A DNA stretch of 64,000 nucleotides from Streptomyces sp. WMMB 322 (GTDB lineage Bacteria > Actinomycetota > Actinomycetes > Streptomycetales > Streptomycetaceae). Of the stretch, positions 16,747 to 24,371 are shown in pieces. A model generated the notes under the pieces. The model searched no databases and was not told where the DNA came from. It saw only the letters and a program-made list of their open reading frames with translations. Made by a program: the position numbers and the translations under genes. Location of the stretch: contig NZ_FMHI01000018.1 of assembly GCF_900090145.1 (NCBI RefSeq), positions 1-64,000 of the forward strand. Reading direction: 5' to 3'. Each line of letters starts with the position of its first letter. Position 1 is the first letter of the stretch.

Positions 16747-17650
16747 CGTCGGTGGTTCCATCGGGGGTGGTTCCCGCGTGCCGGGACTGCTGCGTGGAGG
16801 GCGGGGTCGCGAACGAATACGGCGCCCACGGCCCCGTCAGCACGACGCGGACACCCGGCACGTCCTCGGCGAGGCCGCCGATCGCGGCCCTGAAGTCCTC
16901 GCTGCGCGCCTCGGGGACCAGATAGGCGTCGTTGGCGATGTTCTCGCCCGGCTCGGAGGCCAGTTCGCCCTGCTGCGGCCGGTGCGAGACCTTGGCCGTG
17001 GCGATGCCGTCCGCGAGCTCCGCCACGCGTTCGCTCACCGCGCCCGCTGCCCGGTAGGTGTCACGGTGTGTGCTGCGCTGCTGCCTGCGCTGCTGGAGGT
17101 ACGCGCGTCCGGGACTGCCCGACGCCGGCGACGACGCCTCACCGGACGAGGATGCAGAAGCAGCACCGGCCGCCGCCTCGCGGGGGTCGGCGTAGACCTT
17201 CACGCCCCACTCGACGTGGCCCTCCAGCCGGGAGAGCAGGGCGTCGAACTCGCCTTCCCGCTCGGCCAGCATCTCCGCGACCCGCCCGTCGTCGAGGTAC
17301 ACCGTCGCCAGGCGCATGGGCAGCACTGTGGTGTGCTCGTACGCCGCGCCGACGACCGCGTGGTGGGAGCGGGCCATTGCCTCCAGCCGCTCCATGTCCT
17401 CCAGTTGGGCCTTCAGCCCTGCCTCGTCGTAGAGACCCGCCGGGACGTCCGAGACGAGCGCGCTCAGCCCGGCCGCGTCCACGGTGCGCACCGGGGAACC
17501 GGACGGGCCGGAGAGGCCCCCGGCCGCGGATTCGAGCCGGCCGCCGCTGCGGCCGACCGCGAAGACATAGCGGACCCGGGCCCGTTCGTCCTCCTGGCCG
17601 TGCTGCGGCACCGAGGGCTCTCCCTCCGGGATCGGCATCCTGATCGTCAC
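16736..17650 (-). CDS. gvpL: Gas vesicle protein GvpL (GvpF/GvpL family)
   Basis: A 304-residue GvpF/GvpL-type protein, the longer of two in the operon. Seen are RVRYVFAVGR at the start, then AGLSALVSDVP, ARSHHAVVGAAYEHTTVLPMR, LEGHVEWGVKVY and a C-terminal NDAYLVPEA...GVRVVLTGPWAPYSFA, the strand pattern of the family. An Ala/Ser-rich insert (about 175-195) separates the two halves. GTG 17650 overlaps the gvpJ stop as GTGA and is chosen over ATG 17638. These proteins chaperone GvpA and are minor vesicle components. Confidence 0.9.
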   Translation of the reverse strand: MTIRMPIPEGEPSVPQHGQEDERARVRYVFAVGRSGGRLESAAGGLSGPSGSPVRTVDAAGLSALVSDVPAGLYDEAGLKAQLEDMERLEAMARSHHAVVGAAYEHTTVLPMRLATVYLDDGRVAEMLAEREGEFDALLSRLEGHVEWGVKVYADPREAAAGAASASSSGEASSPASGSPGRAYLQQRRQQRSTHRDTYRAAGAVSERVAELADGIATAKVSHRPQQGELASEPGENIANDAYLVPEARSEDFRAAIGGLAEDVPGVRVVLTGPWAPYSFATPPSTQQSRHAGTTPDGTTDDGA

Positions 17651-18141
17651 CTTCCGCGTTTGCGCGTGCCGTCGCCGTCGTCCTGCCGTGCGGCGGACCG
17701 CTTCCGGGCGGGCTCCTCGCCGGCTGCTGCGCTCTCGTCCGTCCCGTCGCCGGCGGGGAGTTCGGCGGCCGAGCGCAGCCGTTCGATCTCCTTGCGGAGC
17801 CGGTCGTTCTCCTCCGCCAGGGCACTGCTGTTCCCACTGCCGCCCACGACGGTGCCGGACTGCTGCGAGCGGACAGGCGCGCGGGAGGAGAGCGACGGGT
17901 CGTTCTCCCACCAGTCGATCCCCATCTCCTTCGCCTTGTCGACGGAGACCACGAGCAGCCGCAGTTTGATCGTCAGCAGCTCGATGTCGAGCAGATTGAT
18001 CTGGATGTCGCCGGCGATGACGACGCCCTTGTCGAGCACCCGCTCGAGAATGTCCGCCAGGTTGGCGGAGGAGCCCTGCTGGCCGTATGGGCCCGCCCTG
18101 TTGGGGGACGGGCCCATACGGCCGGCCAGTGAATCGGACAC
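17647..18141 (-). CDS. gvpJ: Gas vesicle protein GvpJ
   Basis: A 164-residue GvpA/J-family protein. The conserved core covers residues about 26-80: NLADILERVLDKGVVIAG, INLLDIELLTIKLR, VVSVDKAKEMGIDWWENDP. It carries a hydrophilic extension with a short coiled coil (ALAEENDRLRKEIERLR) and a basic end (TRKRGR) that GvpA itself lacks. The start is GTG 18141. GvpJ is required in small amounts for shell nucleation in studied systems. Gene order Z-J-L is standard for Streptomyces. Confidence 0.92.
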   Translation of the reverse strand: MSDSLAGRMGPSPNRAGPYGQQGSSANLADILERVLDKGVVIAGDIQINLLDIELLTIKLRLLVVSVDKAKEMGIDWWENDPSLSSRAPVRSQQSGTVVGGSGNSSALAEENDRLRKEIERLRSAAELPAGDGTDESAAAGEEPARKRSAARQDDGDGTRKRGR

Positions 18142-18186
18142 GTGGTATCAGCCTTGCCTGCTCAGTCGGAGTGTCACTTCGGACGG

Positions 18187-19392
18187 TCAGCGGCCGGCGG
18201 AGACAGTGCGGCGGCCACGCTCGTCTTCCTCTTCAGCGTCGTCCGCATCGTCCTCGTACTCCTCCTCGGGCTCGTACTCGTCGTCGTACTCGCCCTCGGA
18301 TTCCGCCTCCGCGTCTTCCTCTTCCTCTTCGTCTTCCTCTTGGTCGTCGTAGTCGCCTTCGGGCTCGTAGTCCTCGTCGTACTCGCCCTCGGGGTCTTCG
18401 TCCTCGACGTCCTCGTCCTCGTACTCCTCGCCGGACTCGTCCTCGTCGGAGGGGCGGTCCTCGTCGTCGTACTCGCCCTCGGGGGCCTCGGACCCCTCGG
18501 TCCCGGAGCTCCCGGACTCGGAGCTCTCGGACTCCTCCCCGGCGCGCTCTTCCTCCTCGACGGCGTCGTCGTGCTCGACCACGACCTCGCCGTCCCGGAT
18601 CTCACCGCGCCAGCCGTCCGTGGCCTCGCCCCGCATCATGATGAACTTGCGGTACAGCTTCAGGTCCAGCCGAGCACGGCGGCCCTGCGCCCGCCAGATG
18701 TTGCCGGTCTTCTCGAAGAAGCCGCCGGGGAAGTACTCCAGGACCAGCAGCACCCTGGTCAGGTTGTCGGTGATCTTGTGGAAGGTCACCACACCCTTGA
18801 CACTGCCCTTGGCGCCGTCGGTTGTCCAGGAGATGCGCTCGTCAGGGATCTGCTCGGTGACACTGGCCTTCAGGCTGCGCGTGGACTTGGCGACCTTCAC
18901 CTTCCAGTTGCTGGAGGTGTCGTCGGCCTTCTCGACGCTGACGACGCCCTTGGCGAACGTGCTGAACTCCTGGAACTGCGTCCACTGGTCGTACGCCTCG
19001 CGCACCGGCACGCCCACGTCGATGTCCTCGACGATGGTCACGCTCTTCGACTTCCCGCCGCCGCTCTTCCTGCCCTTGCCGAACAAACCCTTGACCTTGT
19101 CCTTGACCATTTCCTTCACGTGCGAGGTGCCCACCGCCATGGCGGCCTGCGCCGGGGACTTGCCCTCGCTCAGCGCCTGGCCGCCCTTCGCGAGGCTGCC
19201 CACGAGGGCGCCCGGGCCGCCGCTGCCGGGATCGGCCAGCTTGCCGACGCCCTCGCCCAGCTTGCTGCCCAGGCCCGACACGGCCTTGAAGGCGCGGGCC
19301 TGCAGGTACGACTGGAGCTCCTGCTTGAGACGGTCGGTGGCCGGGTCGTTCGCCACTTCTTCCCTGAAGTTTCTCAGTGCGGACTCAGCCAT
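18187..19392 (-). CDS. gvpZ: Gas vesicle-associated GvpZ, SRPBCC domain with a long acidic tail
   Basis: A 401-residue protein in three parts: a helical, Lys-rich N-terminal part (1-112), an SRPBCC/cyclase-like START-fold domain (about 117-255: SVTIVEDIDVGVPVREAYDQW, FSTFAKGVVSVEKADD, ERISWTTDG, VLLVLEYFPGGFFEKTG), and a tail from about 273 to 391 made almost only of Glu, Asp, Ser, Gly and Tyr with repeats of EGEYDDE type. Such a tail is disordered and strongly negative. The SRPBCC fold usually binds a hydrophobic ligand. The start overlaps gvpY by 8 bp. Its job in vesicle formation is not known. Confidence 0.88.
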   Translation of the reverse strand: MAESALRNFREEVANDPATDRLKQELQSYLQARAFKAVSGLGSKLGEGVGKLADPGSGGPGALVGSLAKGGQALSEGKSPAQAAMAVGTSHVKEMVKDKVKGLFGKGRKSGGGKSKSVTIVEDIDVGVPVREAYDQWTQFQEFSTFAKGVVSVEKADDTSSNWKVKVAKSTRSLKASVTEQIPDERISWTTDGAKGSVKGVVTFHKITDNLTRVLLVLEYFPGGFFEKTGNIWRAQGRRARLDLKLYRKFIMMRGEATDGWRGEIRDGEVVVEHDDAVEEEERAGEESESSESGSSGTEGSEAPEGEYDDEDRPSDEDESGEEYEDEDVEDEDPEGEYDEDYEPEGDYDDQEEDEEEEEDAEAESEGEYDDEYEPEEEYEDDADDAEEEDERGRRTVSAGR

Positions 19393-20062
19393 TGCCGCCT
19401 CCCCGGTTGGCGGCCTTGCGTGCGCCGCCCGAAGCGGTCTTCGCGGCGGTCTTGCGCGCGCCGCCGGTGGTCTTGCGCGCGCCGGACGAGGCCGGCTTGC
19501 GGGCGCCGTCCCCGGATCCGCCGGTGCGGCGGCCGGACGCCGCCTTGCCGTTGGAGGAGGCGGCGCTCCCGCCGGCCTTGGCGGTCTTGGCGGTCTTGGC
19601 GGCCCTGCCGCCCGCCGAGGTGGACTTGCGCGCCCTGGGCCGCTCCTCGCGCTCGTCACGTCCGGCACGCTCATCGGCCTCGTCGCGGCCGGCTTCGGCG
19701 CGCTCCGCGCCGTCCTCGGCGGCCTCGCCGTCCTCGGCCTCCTCGGCGCGCCTGGCGCGCCGCGTGGGGTCGTTCATGTCGAGCGTGCGCTCGTGGAGGG
19801 AGTCGGCGAGACTGCCGGCCCGCTTGGTGACGGCAGAGGTCAGCGCGGACTTCGTGTTGTCGAAGAGGTCCTTGCGGACCTGGTCGCTCAGCTGGCCGAC
19901 CACGGGCGAGTTCGCCACCATCCTGGCCAGCTGCTGCGGATTGATGTTCAGCTTCTTGCCGGCGAGGGCCATGCCCAGGCCGATGGCCAGTTTGGCCTTC
20001 TTGGTGCGCCCCAGGAGGTAACCCCCCACGAGCGCCATCCCTATCTTGCTGTTGTCCGTCAT
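19385..20062 (-). CDS. gvpY: Gas vesicle-associated GvpY with histone H1-like tail
   Basis: A 225-residue protein. The first 95 residues are the conserved part: IGMALVGGYLLGRTKKAKLAI with a glycine-rich hydrophobic stretch, NPQQLARMVANSPVVGQL and a helix ending LDMNDP. Residues about 103-140 are Arg/Glu/Asp-rich, and 141-225 are a Lys/Ala/Gly/Arg tail with AAKTAK and GGARKTA repeats, like bacterial histone H1-like or HU-tail sequences. The opposite charges of this tail and the GvpZ tail encoded next to it suggest direct contact (inference). Confidence 0.88.
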   Translation of the reverse strand: MTDNSKIGMALVGGYLLGRTKKAKLAIGLGMALAGKKLNINPQQLARMVANSPVVGQLSDQVRKDLFDNTKSALTSAVTKRAGSLADSLHERTLDMNDPTRRARRAEEAEDGEAAEDGAERAEAGRDEADERAGRDEREERPRARKSTSAGGRAAKTAKTAKAGGSAASSNGKAASGRRTGGSGDGARKPASSGARKTTGGARKTAAKTASGGARKAANRGGGNG

Positions 20063-20114
20063 CTTCCGGTCACCTTCCGTCTCCCCGCTCTTCCGGACGG
20101 GGGTCTGGGCGCAG

Positions 20115-20372
20115 TCATGAGCGCTCCTGTTGCTGTCGCTGCCAGGCCTGGCGCCACTCCAGTTCGTCCAGGAGCTGGTCCTCGACCCGGTCGAACTCCT
20201 CTTCCGTGATGCGTCCGTCGAGCAGTTCCTGCTCGAGTTCGGCGAGCTGCCGGACCACCGGCTCCGGGTCGTAGTACTGCTGCTCCGCGGTCAGCACGAG
20301 CTGGTCCATGACCCACAGCGCACCGCGTACAGGAGCGAGCGGCAGGGCCAGGAGCTCGGTGATGAGGCCCAT
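20115..20372 (-). CDS. gvpG: Gas vesicle protein GvpG
   Basis: The 85-residue protein starts GLITELLALPLAPVRGALWVMDQL and continues as a coiled coil (VVRQLAELEQELLDGRITEEEFDRVEDQLLDEL in two halves), the standard GvpG pattern. GvpG interacts with GvpF/L proteins during vesicle assembly in studied systems. It begins 22 bp after gvpF and precedes gvpY by 52 bp. The size agrees with the family. Identification is secure. Confidence 0.92.
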   Translation of the reverse strand: MGLITELLALPLAPVRGALWVMDQLVLTAEQQYYDPEPVVRQLAELEQELLDGRITEEEFDRVEDQLLDELEWRQAWQRQQQERS

Positions 20373-20394
20373 GAACAGGCCCTCCGATCACGTG

Positions 20395-21108
20395 TCAGAC
20401 GAAGCTGTAAGGGGGCAGCGGCCCGTGGAGGTTGAGCGAGTAGGCGTCGCCCTTGCGCTCGGCCTCCTCGTGCACGGCCTGTGCGAAGTCCGCGGCGTCC
20501 TCCCGCCGTACCAGGAACGAGGCGTTGAGGAAGTGCGACTGCGTCGGCTCCGCGACGGTGTGGCGCTGTGCGCCGCCCGACAACCGCTGCAGCAGTTCTC
20601 CGCCCTCGGCCTCGTGACGGGCCTGGACCTCGTTCGAGACCAGCTCGCCCAGCCGGATCTTCTCGTCCTGGGCCTCGGGGCGGTCCCTGGTGACCTCGCG
20701 CAGACGCTGGATCTCCTCGGAGCCGGCGACGATCTCGCGCAGCAGGTCGTCCTCTTCCCGGCCCGCCTTGAGGTTGTACTCGACGCAGCCGTCGAGCTCC
20801 GAGAGCCGCTCGGCATAGACGTCCTGGTTCTCTTCCAGCACCGTCTCGACGGCTCCGTCGTCGGGGCCGACCAGGCCGAAGCGCATCGGCAGCGTCGCGC
20901 CGTCCGCCATCAGCCTCTCCAGGACGGCCTGGTGAGCGGCAAGGTCGCGGCGCTTGGCACGCAGGTCCCCGGGTGCGTCGCTGACCACGGCGCCCAGGGA
21001 CCCGGACTTGACCGTACGCAGCGTTCCTGCCGGTTCGCCGACGCCGTTCAGCCCTTCGAGGTTCTGCGGGTGGTCGGCGGCCGTGATCGCGTAGATGTAG
21101 GTGGACAA
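20395..21108 (-). CDS. gvpF: Gas vesicle protein GvpF (GvpF/GvpL family)
   Basis: A 237-residue protein with the family opening MSTYIYAITAADHP, then LGAVVSDAPGDLRAKRRDLAAHQ, ADGATLPMRFGL, LDGCVEYNLKAG and the C-terminal NASFLVRREDAADF and GPLPPYSFV. In structurally studied systems GvpF binds GvpA and takes part in its delivery or nucleation. It starts 5 bp after gvpA, so the two are tightly linked. Length is normal. Confidence 0.93.
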   Translation of the reverse strand: MSTYIYAITAADHPQNLEGLNGVGEPAGTLRTVKSGSLGAVVSDAPGDLRAKRRDLAAHQAVLERLMADGATLPMRFGLVGPDDGAVETVLEENQDVYAERLSELDGCVEYNLKAGREEDDLLREIVAGSEEIQRLREVTRDRPEAQDEKIRLGELVSNEVQARHEAEGGELLQRLSGGAQRHTVAEPTQSHFLNASFLVRREDAADFAQAVHEEAERKGDAYSLNLHGPLPPYSFV

Positions 21109-21113
21109 CCGGA

Positions 21114-21560
21114 TCAGTCCTCCTTGCGGCGGGTCGTGCGGCGGCTGCCGGCGGAGGCGGACTTCCTCGGTTCGCGCTCGCGCTCTTCGTCGTCGGCGTC
21201 GCGTCCCCTCTGGAAGGACTCGCTGAAGGCCTCGACCGCTCCGGTCAGTGCGCCTTTCGACTTGCCTTTCGCACCGCTCTCGGTCGCGTCGCCCACGATG
21301 TCGGTGAGCTGGCTCGGCGCCTTGCGCCCGGCCTCGAGGTCCAGCCTGTTGCAGGCCTCGGCGAAGCGCAGATAGGTGTCCACGCTGGCGACGACCACAC
21401 GGACGTCGATCTTGAGTATCTCGATTCCGACGAGGGAGACCCGCACGAAGGCATCAATGACGAGACCACGGTCCAGGATCAGTTCGAGGATGTCGTAGAG
21501 ATTCCCACCACCCGCGCCGCTGCTCGGCTGGGAGTTGCTCGTCTGTGGGACAACCGTCAC
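21114..21560 (-). CDS. gvpA: Gas vesicle structural protein GvpA-like, with C-terminal extension
   Basis: The main shell protein of gas vesicles. The core [37 protein letters not shown] and [17 protein letters not shown] is nearly identical to known GvpA proteins. This one has about 70 extra residues that are charged and rich in Ser, Lys, Arg and Glu (ending RRTTRRKED), a feature of actinobacterial GvpA. The start is set at GTG 21560, nine bases after GAAAGG; the ATGs at 21566 and 21569 lie too close to that site. It follows gvpO. Confidence 0.9.
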   Translation of the reverse strand: MTVVPQTSNSQPSSGAGGGNLYDILELILDRGLVIDAFVRVSLVGIEILKIDVRVVVASVDTYLRFAEACNRLDLEAGRKAPSQLTDIVGDATESGAKGKSKGALTGAVEAFSESFQRGRDADDEEREREPRKSASAGSRRTTRRKED

Positions 21561-21636
21561 CTTCATCATCCTTTCGGGAGGGCATTGCAGGCGGAGACCG
21601 CCTTTGCGTGATCAGTGCTGCGGGCAGCGCGGCTGC

Positions 21637-21670
21637 TTACTTCCGCTGATCGATTACTTCCGCTGATCGA
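21637..21670. repeat. 17-bp tandem duplication at the gvpO stop codon
   Basis: TTACTTCCGCTGATCGA occurs twice in a row, at 21637-21653 and 21654-21670. On the minus strand the second copy encodes the last residues of GvpO and its TAA; the first copy repeats that stretch immediately after the stop. The copies are identical, so the duplication is recent or maintained. It lies between gvpO and gvpA. Confidence 0.85.
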
Positions 21671-22070
21671 TCTGGCCGCGCGCGTACCGGCGGGTGCGCT
21701 CGTAACCGAGCAGATTTCCCTGGCCGTCGAGCTCCACGTGGTAGGTGCCCATCACGCTGGTCGTCTCGGGAACGCGCTCCACCTCGACGACCTCGACGTC
21801 GGCCTTCCAGCCCTGGTCGGTGGCCTTGACCGACGAGACGGACGCGGGCTCGCACTGAAGGAGCTCGGCGAGCTGTCCGGCCGCGAGACGCATGGCCTCC
21901 GCGATCGGGACCCGCCCGCTCTGCGAACTGCCGCTGCGCCCCTGATTCCGGTCGGCGCCGCTGCTGCGGTCCTGCTTCCGGTCTGCGTTCTCCGGCGCCC
22001 GACTTGGCCGTTGCTGGCCCGTCTGTTGCGCTTTGTTGTCTTTGCTCTCTTTGTCACCAGTTGTCGCCAT
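21654..22070 (-). CDS. gvpO: Gas vesicle protein GvpO, first gene of the operon
   Basis: The 138-residue product has a hydrophilic N-terminal half rich in Gln, Ser, Arg and Lys and a conserved half: RVPIAEAMRLAAGQLAELL, VSSVKATDQGWKADVEVVE, ERVPETTSVMGTYHVELD and GYERTRRYARGQ. GvpO is required for gas vesicle formation in haloarchaea and is conserved in actinobacterial clusters; its action is unclear. The ATG at 22070 is chosen for AAAGGGGTGAG just upstream; an ATG 60 bp further up gives unrelated residues. The operon promoter must lie in 22071-22230. Confidence 0.9.
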   Translation of the reverse strand: MATTGDKESKDNKAQQTGQQRPSRAPENADRKQDRSSGADRNQGRSGSSQSGRVPIAEAMRLAAGQLAELLQCEPASVSSVKATDQGWKADVEVVEVERVPETTSVMGTYHVELDGQGNLLGYERTRRYARGQIDQRK

Positions 22071-22233
22071 GCTCTCACCCCTTTCCGTGAAGCCGGGCCG
22101 CAGTCCTGTGTTCCAGGTCTCACCGCGCAATCAGCGGAGGGTCTGTTGGGTGCCCCGGTCGTGAAGACCTATGCGTCGGGTTTTACGGAACGATCACAAC
22201 TGCCCTGCGAGAGCGGGATGTTGGTGGCTCAAT

Positions 22234-22345
22234 TCATGCGGAGGCGGTCTCGCGCACGATCAGCCGGTGCGGGACGGTGACCCGGCGCGCGGGCAGGTGA
22301 CCGAGGCGTCCGTACACGCGGTCCGCGAGGCACTGGTCCTCACGC
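22234..22345 (-). pseudogene. LacI-family regulator, C-terminal remnant
   Basis: Reading leftwards, the frame gives LADRVYGRLGHLPARRVTVPHRLIVRETASA and a stop at 22234. The end is typical of LacI/GalR effector domains (VPHRLIVRE before the tail). Everything 5' of about 22345 is missing: the frame continues only as antisense of the next remnant. A complete gene would have reached about 900 bp further right. Together with the transporter remnant it marks a deletion. Confidence 0.7.
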
Positions 22346-22346
22346 G

Positions 22347-22508
22347 AAGCGCCGGTTCCTGGTCTACGCGCTGACGAACGCGGCCTGCTGGATCTTCGTG
22401 CTTCGCCGGGTTCCGGAGACACGCGGACGCACGCCGGAGGAGATCGAGCAGGCGCTGCGCCACCTCGCGGGCAGGAAGAGCACCGCGAAGGAGCCGACGA
22501 ACGCCTGA
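22347..22508 (+). pseudogene. MFS sugar transporter, C-terminal remnant
   Basis: Fifty-three codons read KRRFLVYALTNAACWIFVL, then RRVPETRGRTPEEIEQALRHL and a polar tail, ending at TGA 22506-22508. The PETRGR motif after the last membrane helix is the hallmark of the sugar porter subfamily. No upstream part exists; the left neighbour is the LacI remnant on the other strand. The pair looks like what is left of a divergent regulator/transporter locus after loss of both 5' halves. Confidence 0.75.
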
Positions 22509-22520
22509 CGGTCCTCACAA

Positions 22521-22558
22521 AAGCGCCGGGCCGCGTGAGGTGACGCGGCCCGGCGCTT
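22521..22558. terminator. Hairpin terminator between the remnant and the ABC operon
   Basis: A perfect 16-bp inverted repeat: AAGCGCCGGGCCGCGT at 22521-22536 and its complement at 22543-22558, with a six-base loop GAGGTG. The right arm reaches the stop codon of the leftward permease gene. It ends that operon and also lies after the rightward transporter remnant, so it would act in both directions; AA and TT flanks support termination. Confidence 0.75.
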
Positions 22559-23379
22559 CACTCCTTCACGGCGCCCGTCAGCATTCCCTCGATGAAGCGG
22601 CGCTGCAGCGCCACGTACACCACGACGACCGGCAGGGCGATGAGCACCGAGGCGGCCGCGAGCAGCGCCGTGTCCGAGCTGTGCTGCCCCTGGAAGAAGG
22701 CCAGCCCGAGCGGGACCGTGCGGTGGGCCTCGTCGCTGACCATCACCAGCGCCATCAGGAACTCGTTCCACGTCCACATGAAGACGATGACGACCATCGT
22801 GGACAGCGCCGGACGCCCCATCGGAACGAGTACGCGCCACAGCGTCGTCCAGCTGGACGCCCCGTCGAGGCGGGTGGCCTCGATGACCGAGCGCGGACTG
22901 CTGCGGAAGTACGTGCGCATCCAGAACACGCCGAAGGCGAGCGACTGCGCCGTCTGCGGCAGGATCAACGCCCAGTAGGTGTCGGTGAGTTGCCAGTACC
23001 GCAGGTCGAAGTACAGCGGTACGACGAGAGCTTCCTGGGGCAGCGTCAGTCCGAGGACGAAGAGGTAGAAGAGCACGCCCGAGCCGGGGAAGCGCATCAC
23101 GCCGAAGGCGTAGGCGGCGACAGTGGCCAGCACGGCGGTGGCTGTGACCACGGCGACCGCGACGAGTACCGAGTTCGTCAGGTACGAGCCGAAGTGCCCG
23201 CGGGTCCAGGCCTCGGCGAAATTGGCCCAGTTGAGGCCGTCCGGCAGCGAGAAGCCCGCCGCTTGCGAGGAGGAGCGCCCGAACGCCGTGGAGAGGATGC
23301 CGATCACGGGGGTGAGGCTGATGACGGCGAACAGGGCGAGAATCCCGTAGGTTGCGCTGCGTTCCAGGCGGCCGGTCAT
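22558..23379 (-). CDS. Carbohydrate ABC transporter permease (MalG type)
   Basis: A 273-residue inner-membrane permease with six predicted spans. It has an N-terminal span (TYGILALFAVISLTPVIGIL), the binding-protein-dependent transport core and the EAA loop facing the ATPase: EATRLDGASSWTTLWRVLVPMGRPAL. Length and C-terminal RRFIEGMLTGAVK are typical of the second permease of family-1 sugar importers. The ATG overlaps the upstream permease stop (ATGA). No ATPase is encoded here; such importers in Streptomyces commonly use a shared MsiK ATPase (established), probable here. Confidence 0.93.
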   Translation of the reverse strand: MTGRLERSATYGILALFAVISLTPVIGILSTAFGRSSSQAAGFSLPDGLNWANFAEAWTRGHFGSYLTNSVLVAVAVVTATAVLATVAAYAFGVMRFPGSGVLFYLFVLGLTLPQEALVVPLYFDLRYWQLTDTYWALILPQTAQSLAFGVFWMRTYFRSSPRSVIEATRLDGASSWTTLWRVLVPMGRPALSTMVVIVFMWTWNEFLMALVMVSDEAHRTVPLGLAFFQGQHSSDTALLAAASVLIALPVVVVYVALQRRFIEGMLTGAVKE

Positions 23380-24371
23380 CGGTTGCGTCCTTCTGCGAGC
23401 CGTGCGACGGAGACCGTCAGCACGAAGATCAGCACGGTCAGCCCGACGCCCATCGCGGCCGCCGACCCGACCTCGTTCGTCTCGAACGCGCGGTGGTACA
23501 CCTCGTAGGCGGGCACGGAGGTGGCGTTGCCCGGCCCGCCGGCCGTCGTGATGTAGATCAGGTCGAAGTTGCGCAGCCCGGCGACGATGGTCAGGGTCAG
23601 CGCTACGGCGATCTCCGCGCGCAGCGCCGGGAGGGTGACGGCGAGGAACTCCCGCACCGGGCCGGCTCCGTCCATGCGTGCGGCCTCGTACAGCTCGCGC
23701 GGGATGCGCTGTACGCCGGCGAGGAAGAGCACCACGCACAGCCCCGTCTCCACCCAGGTCCCGATCGTGCCGACCGCGGGCAGCGCCCATGTGTAGTCGC
23801 CCAGCCAGGAGCGTGCGAGGGAGCCGAGGCCGACCGCGCGGAGCGAGTCGTTGAGCAGTCCGTCCGGGCCGAGGATGGAGCGCCAGGCGACGCCGACGAC
23901 GACCATCGCCAGGACCTGCGGCAGGAAGAAGACCGTGCGGAAGAAGGCCGTTCCCCGCACCCGGAAGCGCGAGAGCGCCGAAGCCAGGAGCAGGCCCAGC
24001 GCCACGGGCAGGACGGCGTAGAACAGCAGCAGCACGAGGGCGTGCAGGAAGGGCCCGCGCAGCGACGGATCGGTCAGCAGGGCCTGGTAGTTGGCGGCGC
24101 CCGCCCAGGTGGCGACGGTCAGTCCGTCCCAGTGCAGCAGCGAGAGCCACACGGTCTGTCCGAGCGGGAAGAGCAGGAAGGCGCCGTACAGCACGAGGGC
24201 CGGGAGGACGTAGAGGTAGCCGACCGCGCGCGGCTCGCCGGGGGCTCCGCCCCGGCGGCGGCCCACGGTGCGGCGCAGCGGCCCGGAACCTCCGTCCGCC
24301 GCAGCGCTCCCGGGGCCGCGGGAAGCGCCGTCGCGGGGTTCGGCGGCCGGCGCCGCGGGGGCGGAGCTCAC
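23376..24371 (-). CDS. Carbohydrate ABC transporter permease (MalF type)
   Basis: A 331-residue permease. The first 45 residues are polar and Gly/Ala/Arg-rich; then come six spans starting YLYVLPALVLYGAFLLFPLG, with the EAA loop YEAARMDGAGPVREFLAVTLPAL. A TAGGPGNAT motif near the last periplasmic loop is typical for this family. GTG 24371 overlaps the binding protein stop as GTGA, and the end overlaps the second permease. It forms the membrane channel with the MalG-type partner. Confidence 0.93.
   Translation of the reverse strand: MSSAPAAPAAEPRDGASRGPGSAAADGGSGPLRRTVGRRRGGAPGEPRAVGYLYVLPALVLYGAFLLFPLGQTVWLSLLHWDGLTVATWAGAANYQALLTDPSLRGPFLHALVLLLFYAVLPVALGLLLASALSRFRVRGTAFFRTVFFLPQVLAMVVVGVAWRSILGPDGLLNDSLRAVGLGSLARSWLGDYTWALPAVGTIGTWVETGLCVVLFLAGVQRIPRELYEAARMDGAGPVREFLAVTLPALRAEIAVALTLTIVAGLRNFDLIYITTAGGPGNATSVPAYEVYHRAFETNEVGSAAAMGVGLTVLIFVLTVSVARLAEGRNR

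Noticed and set aside
18142-19830. Plus-strand frame rich in Leu and Val, looking like a membrane protein
   Set aside because: Its hydrophobic runs are the reverse complement of the Glu/Asp codons (GAG/GAC read as CTC/GTC) of the GvpZ tail; a shadow.
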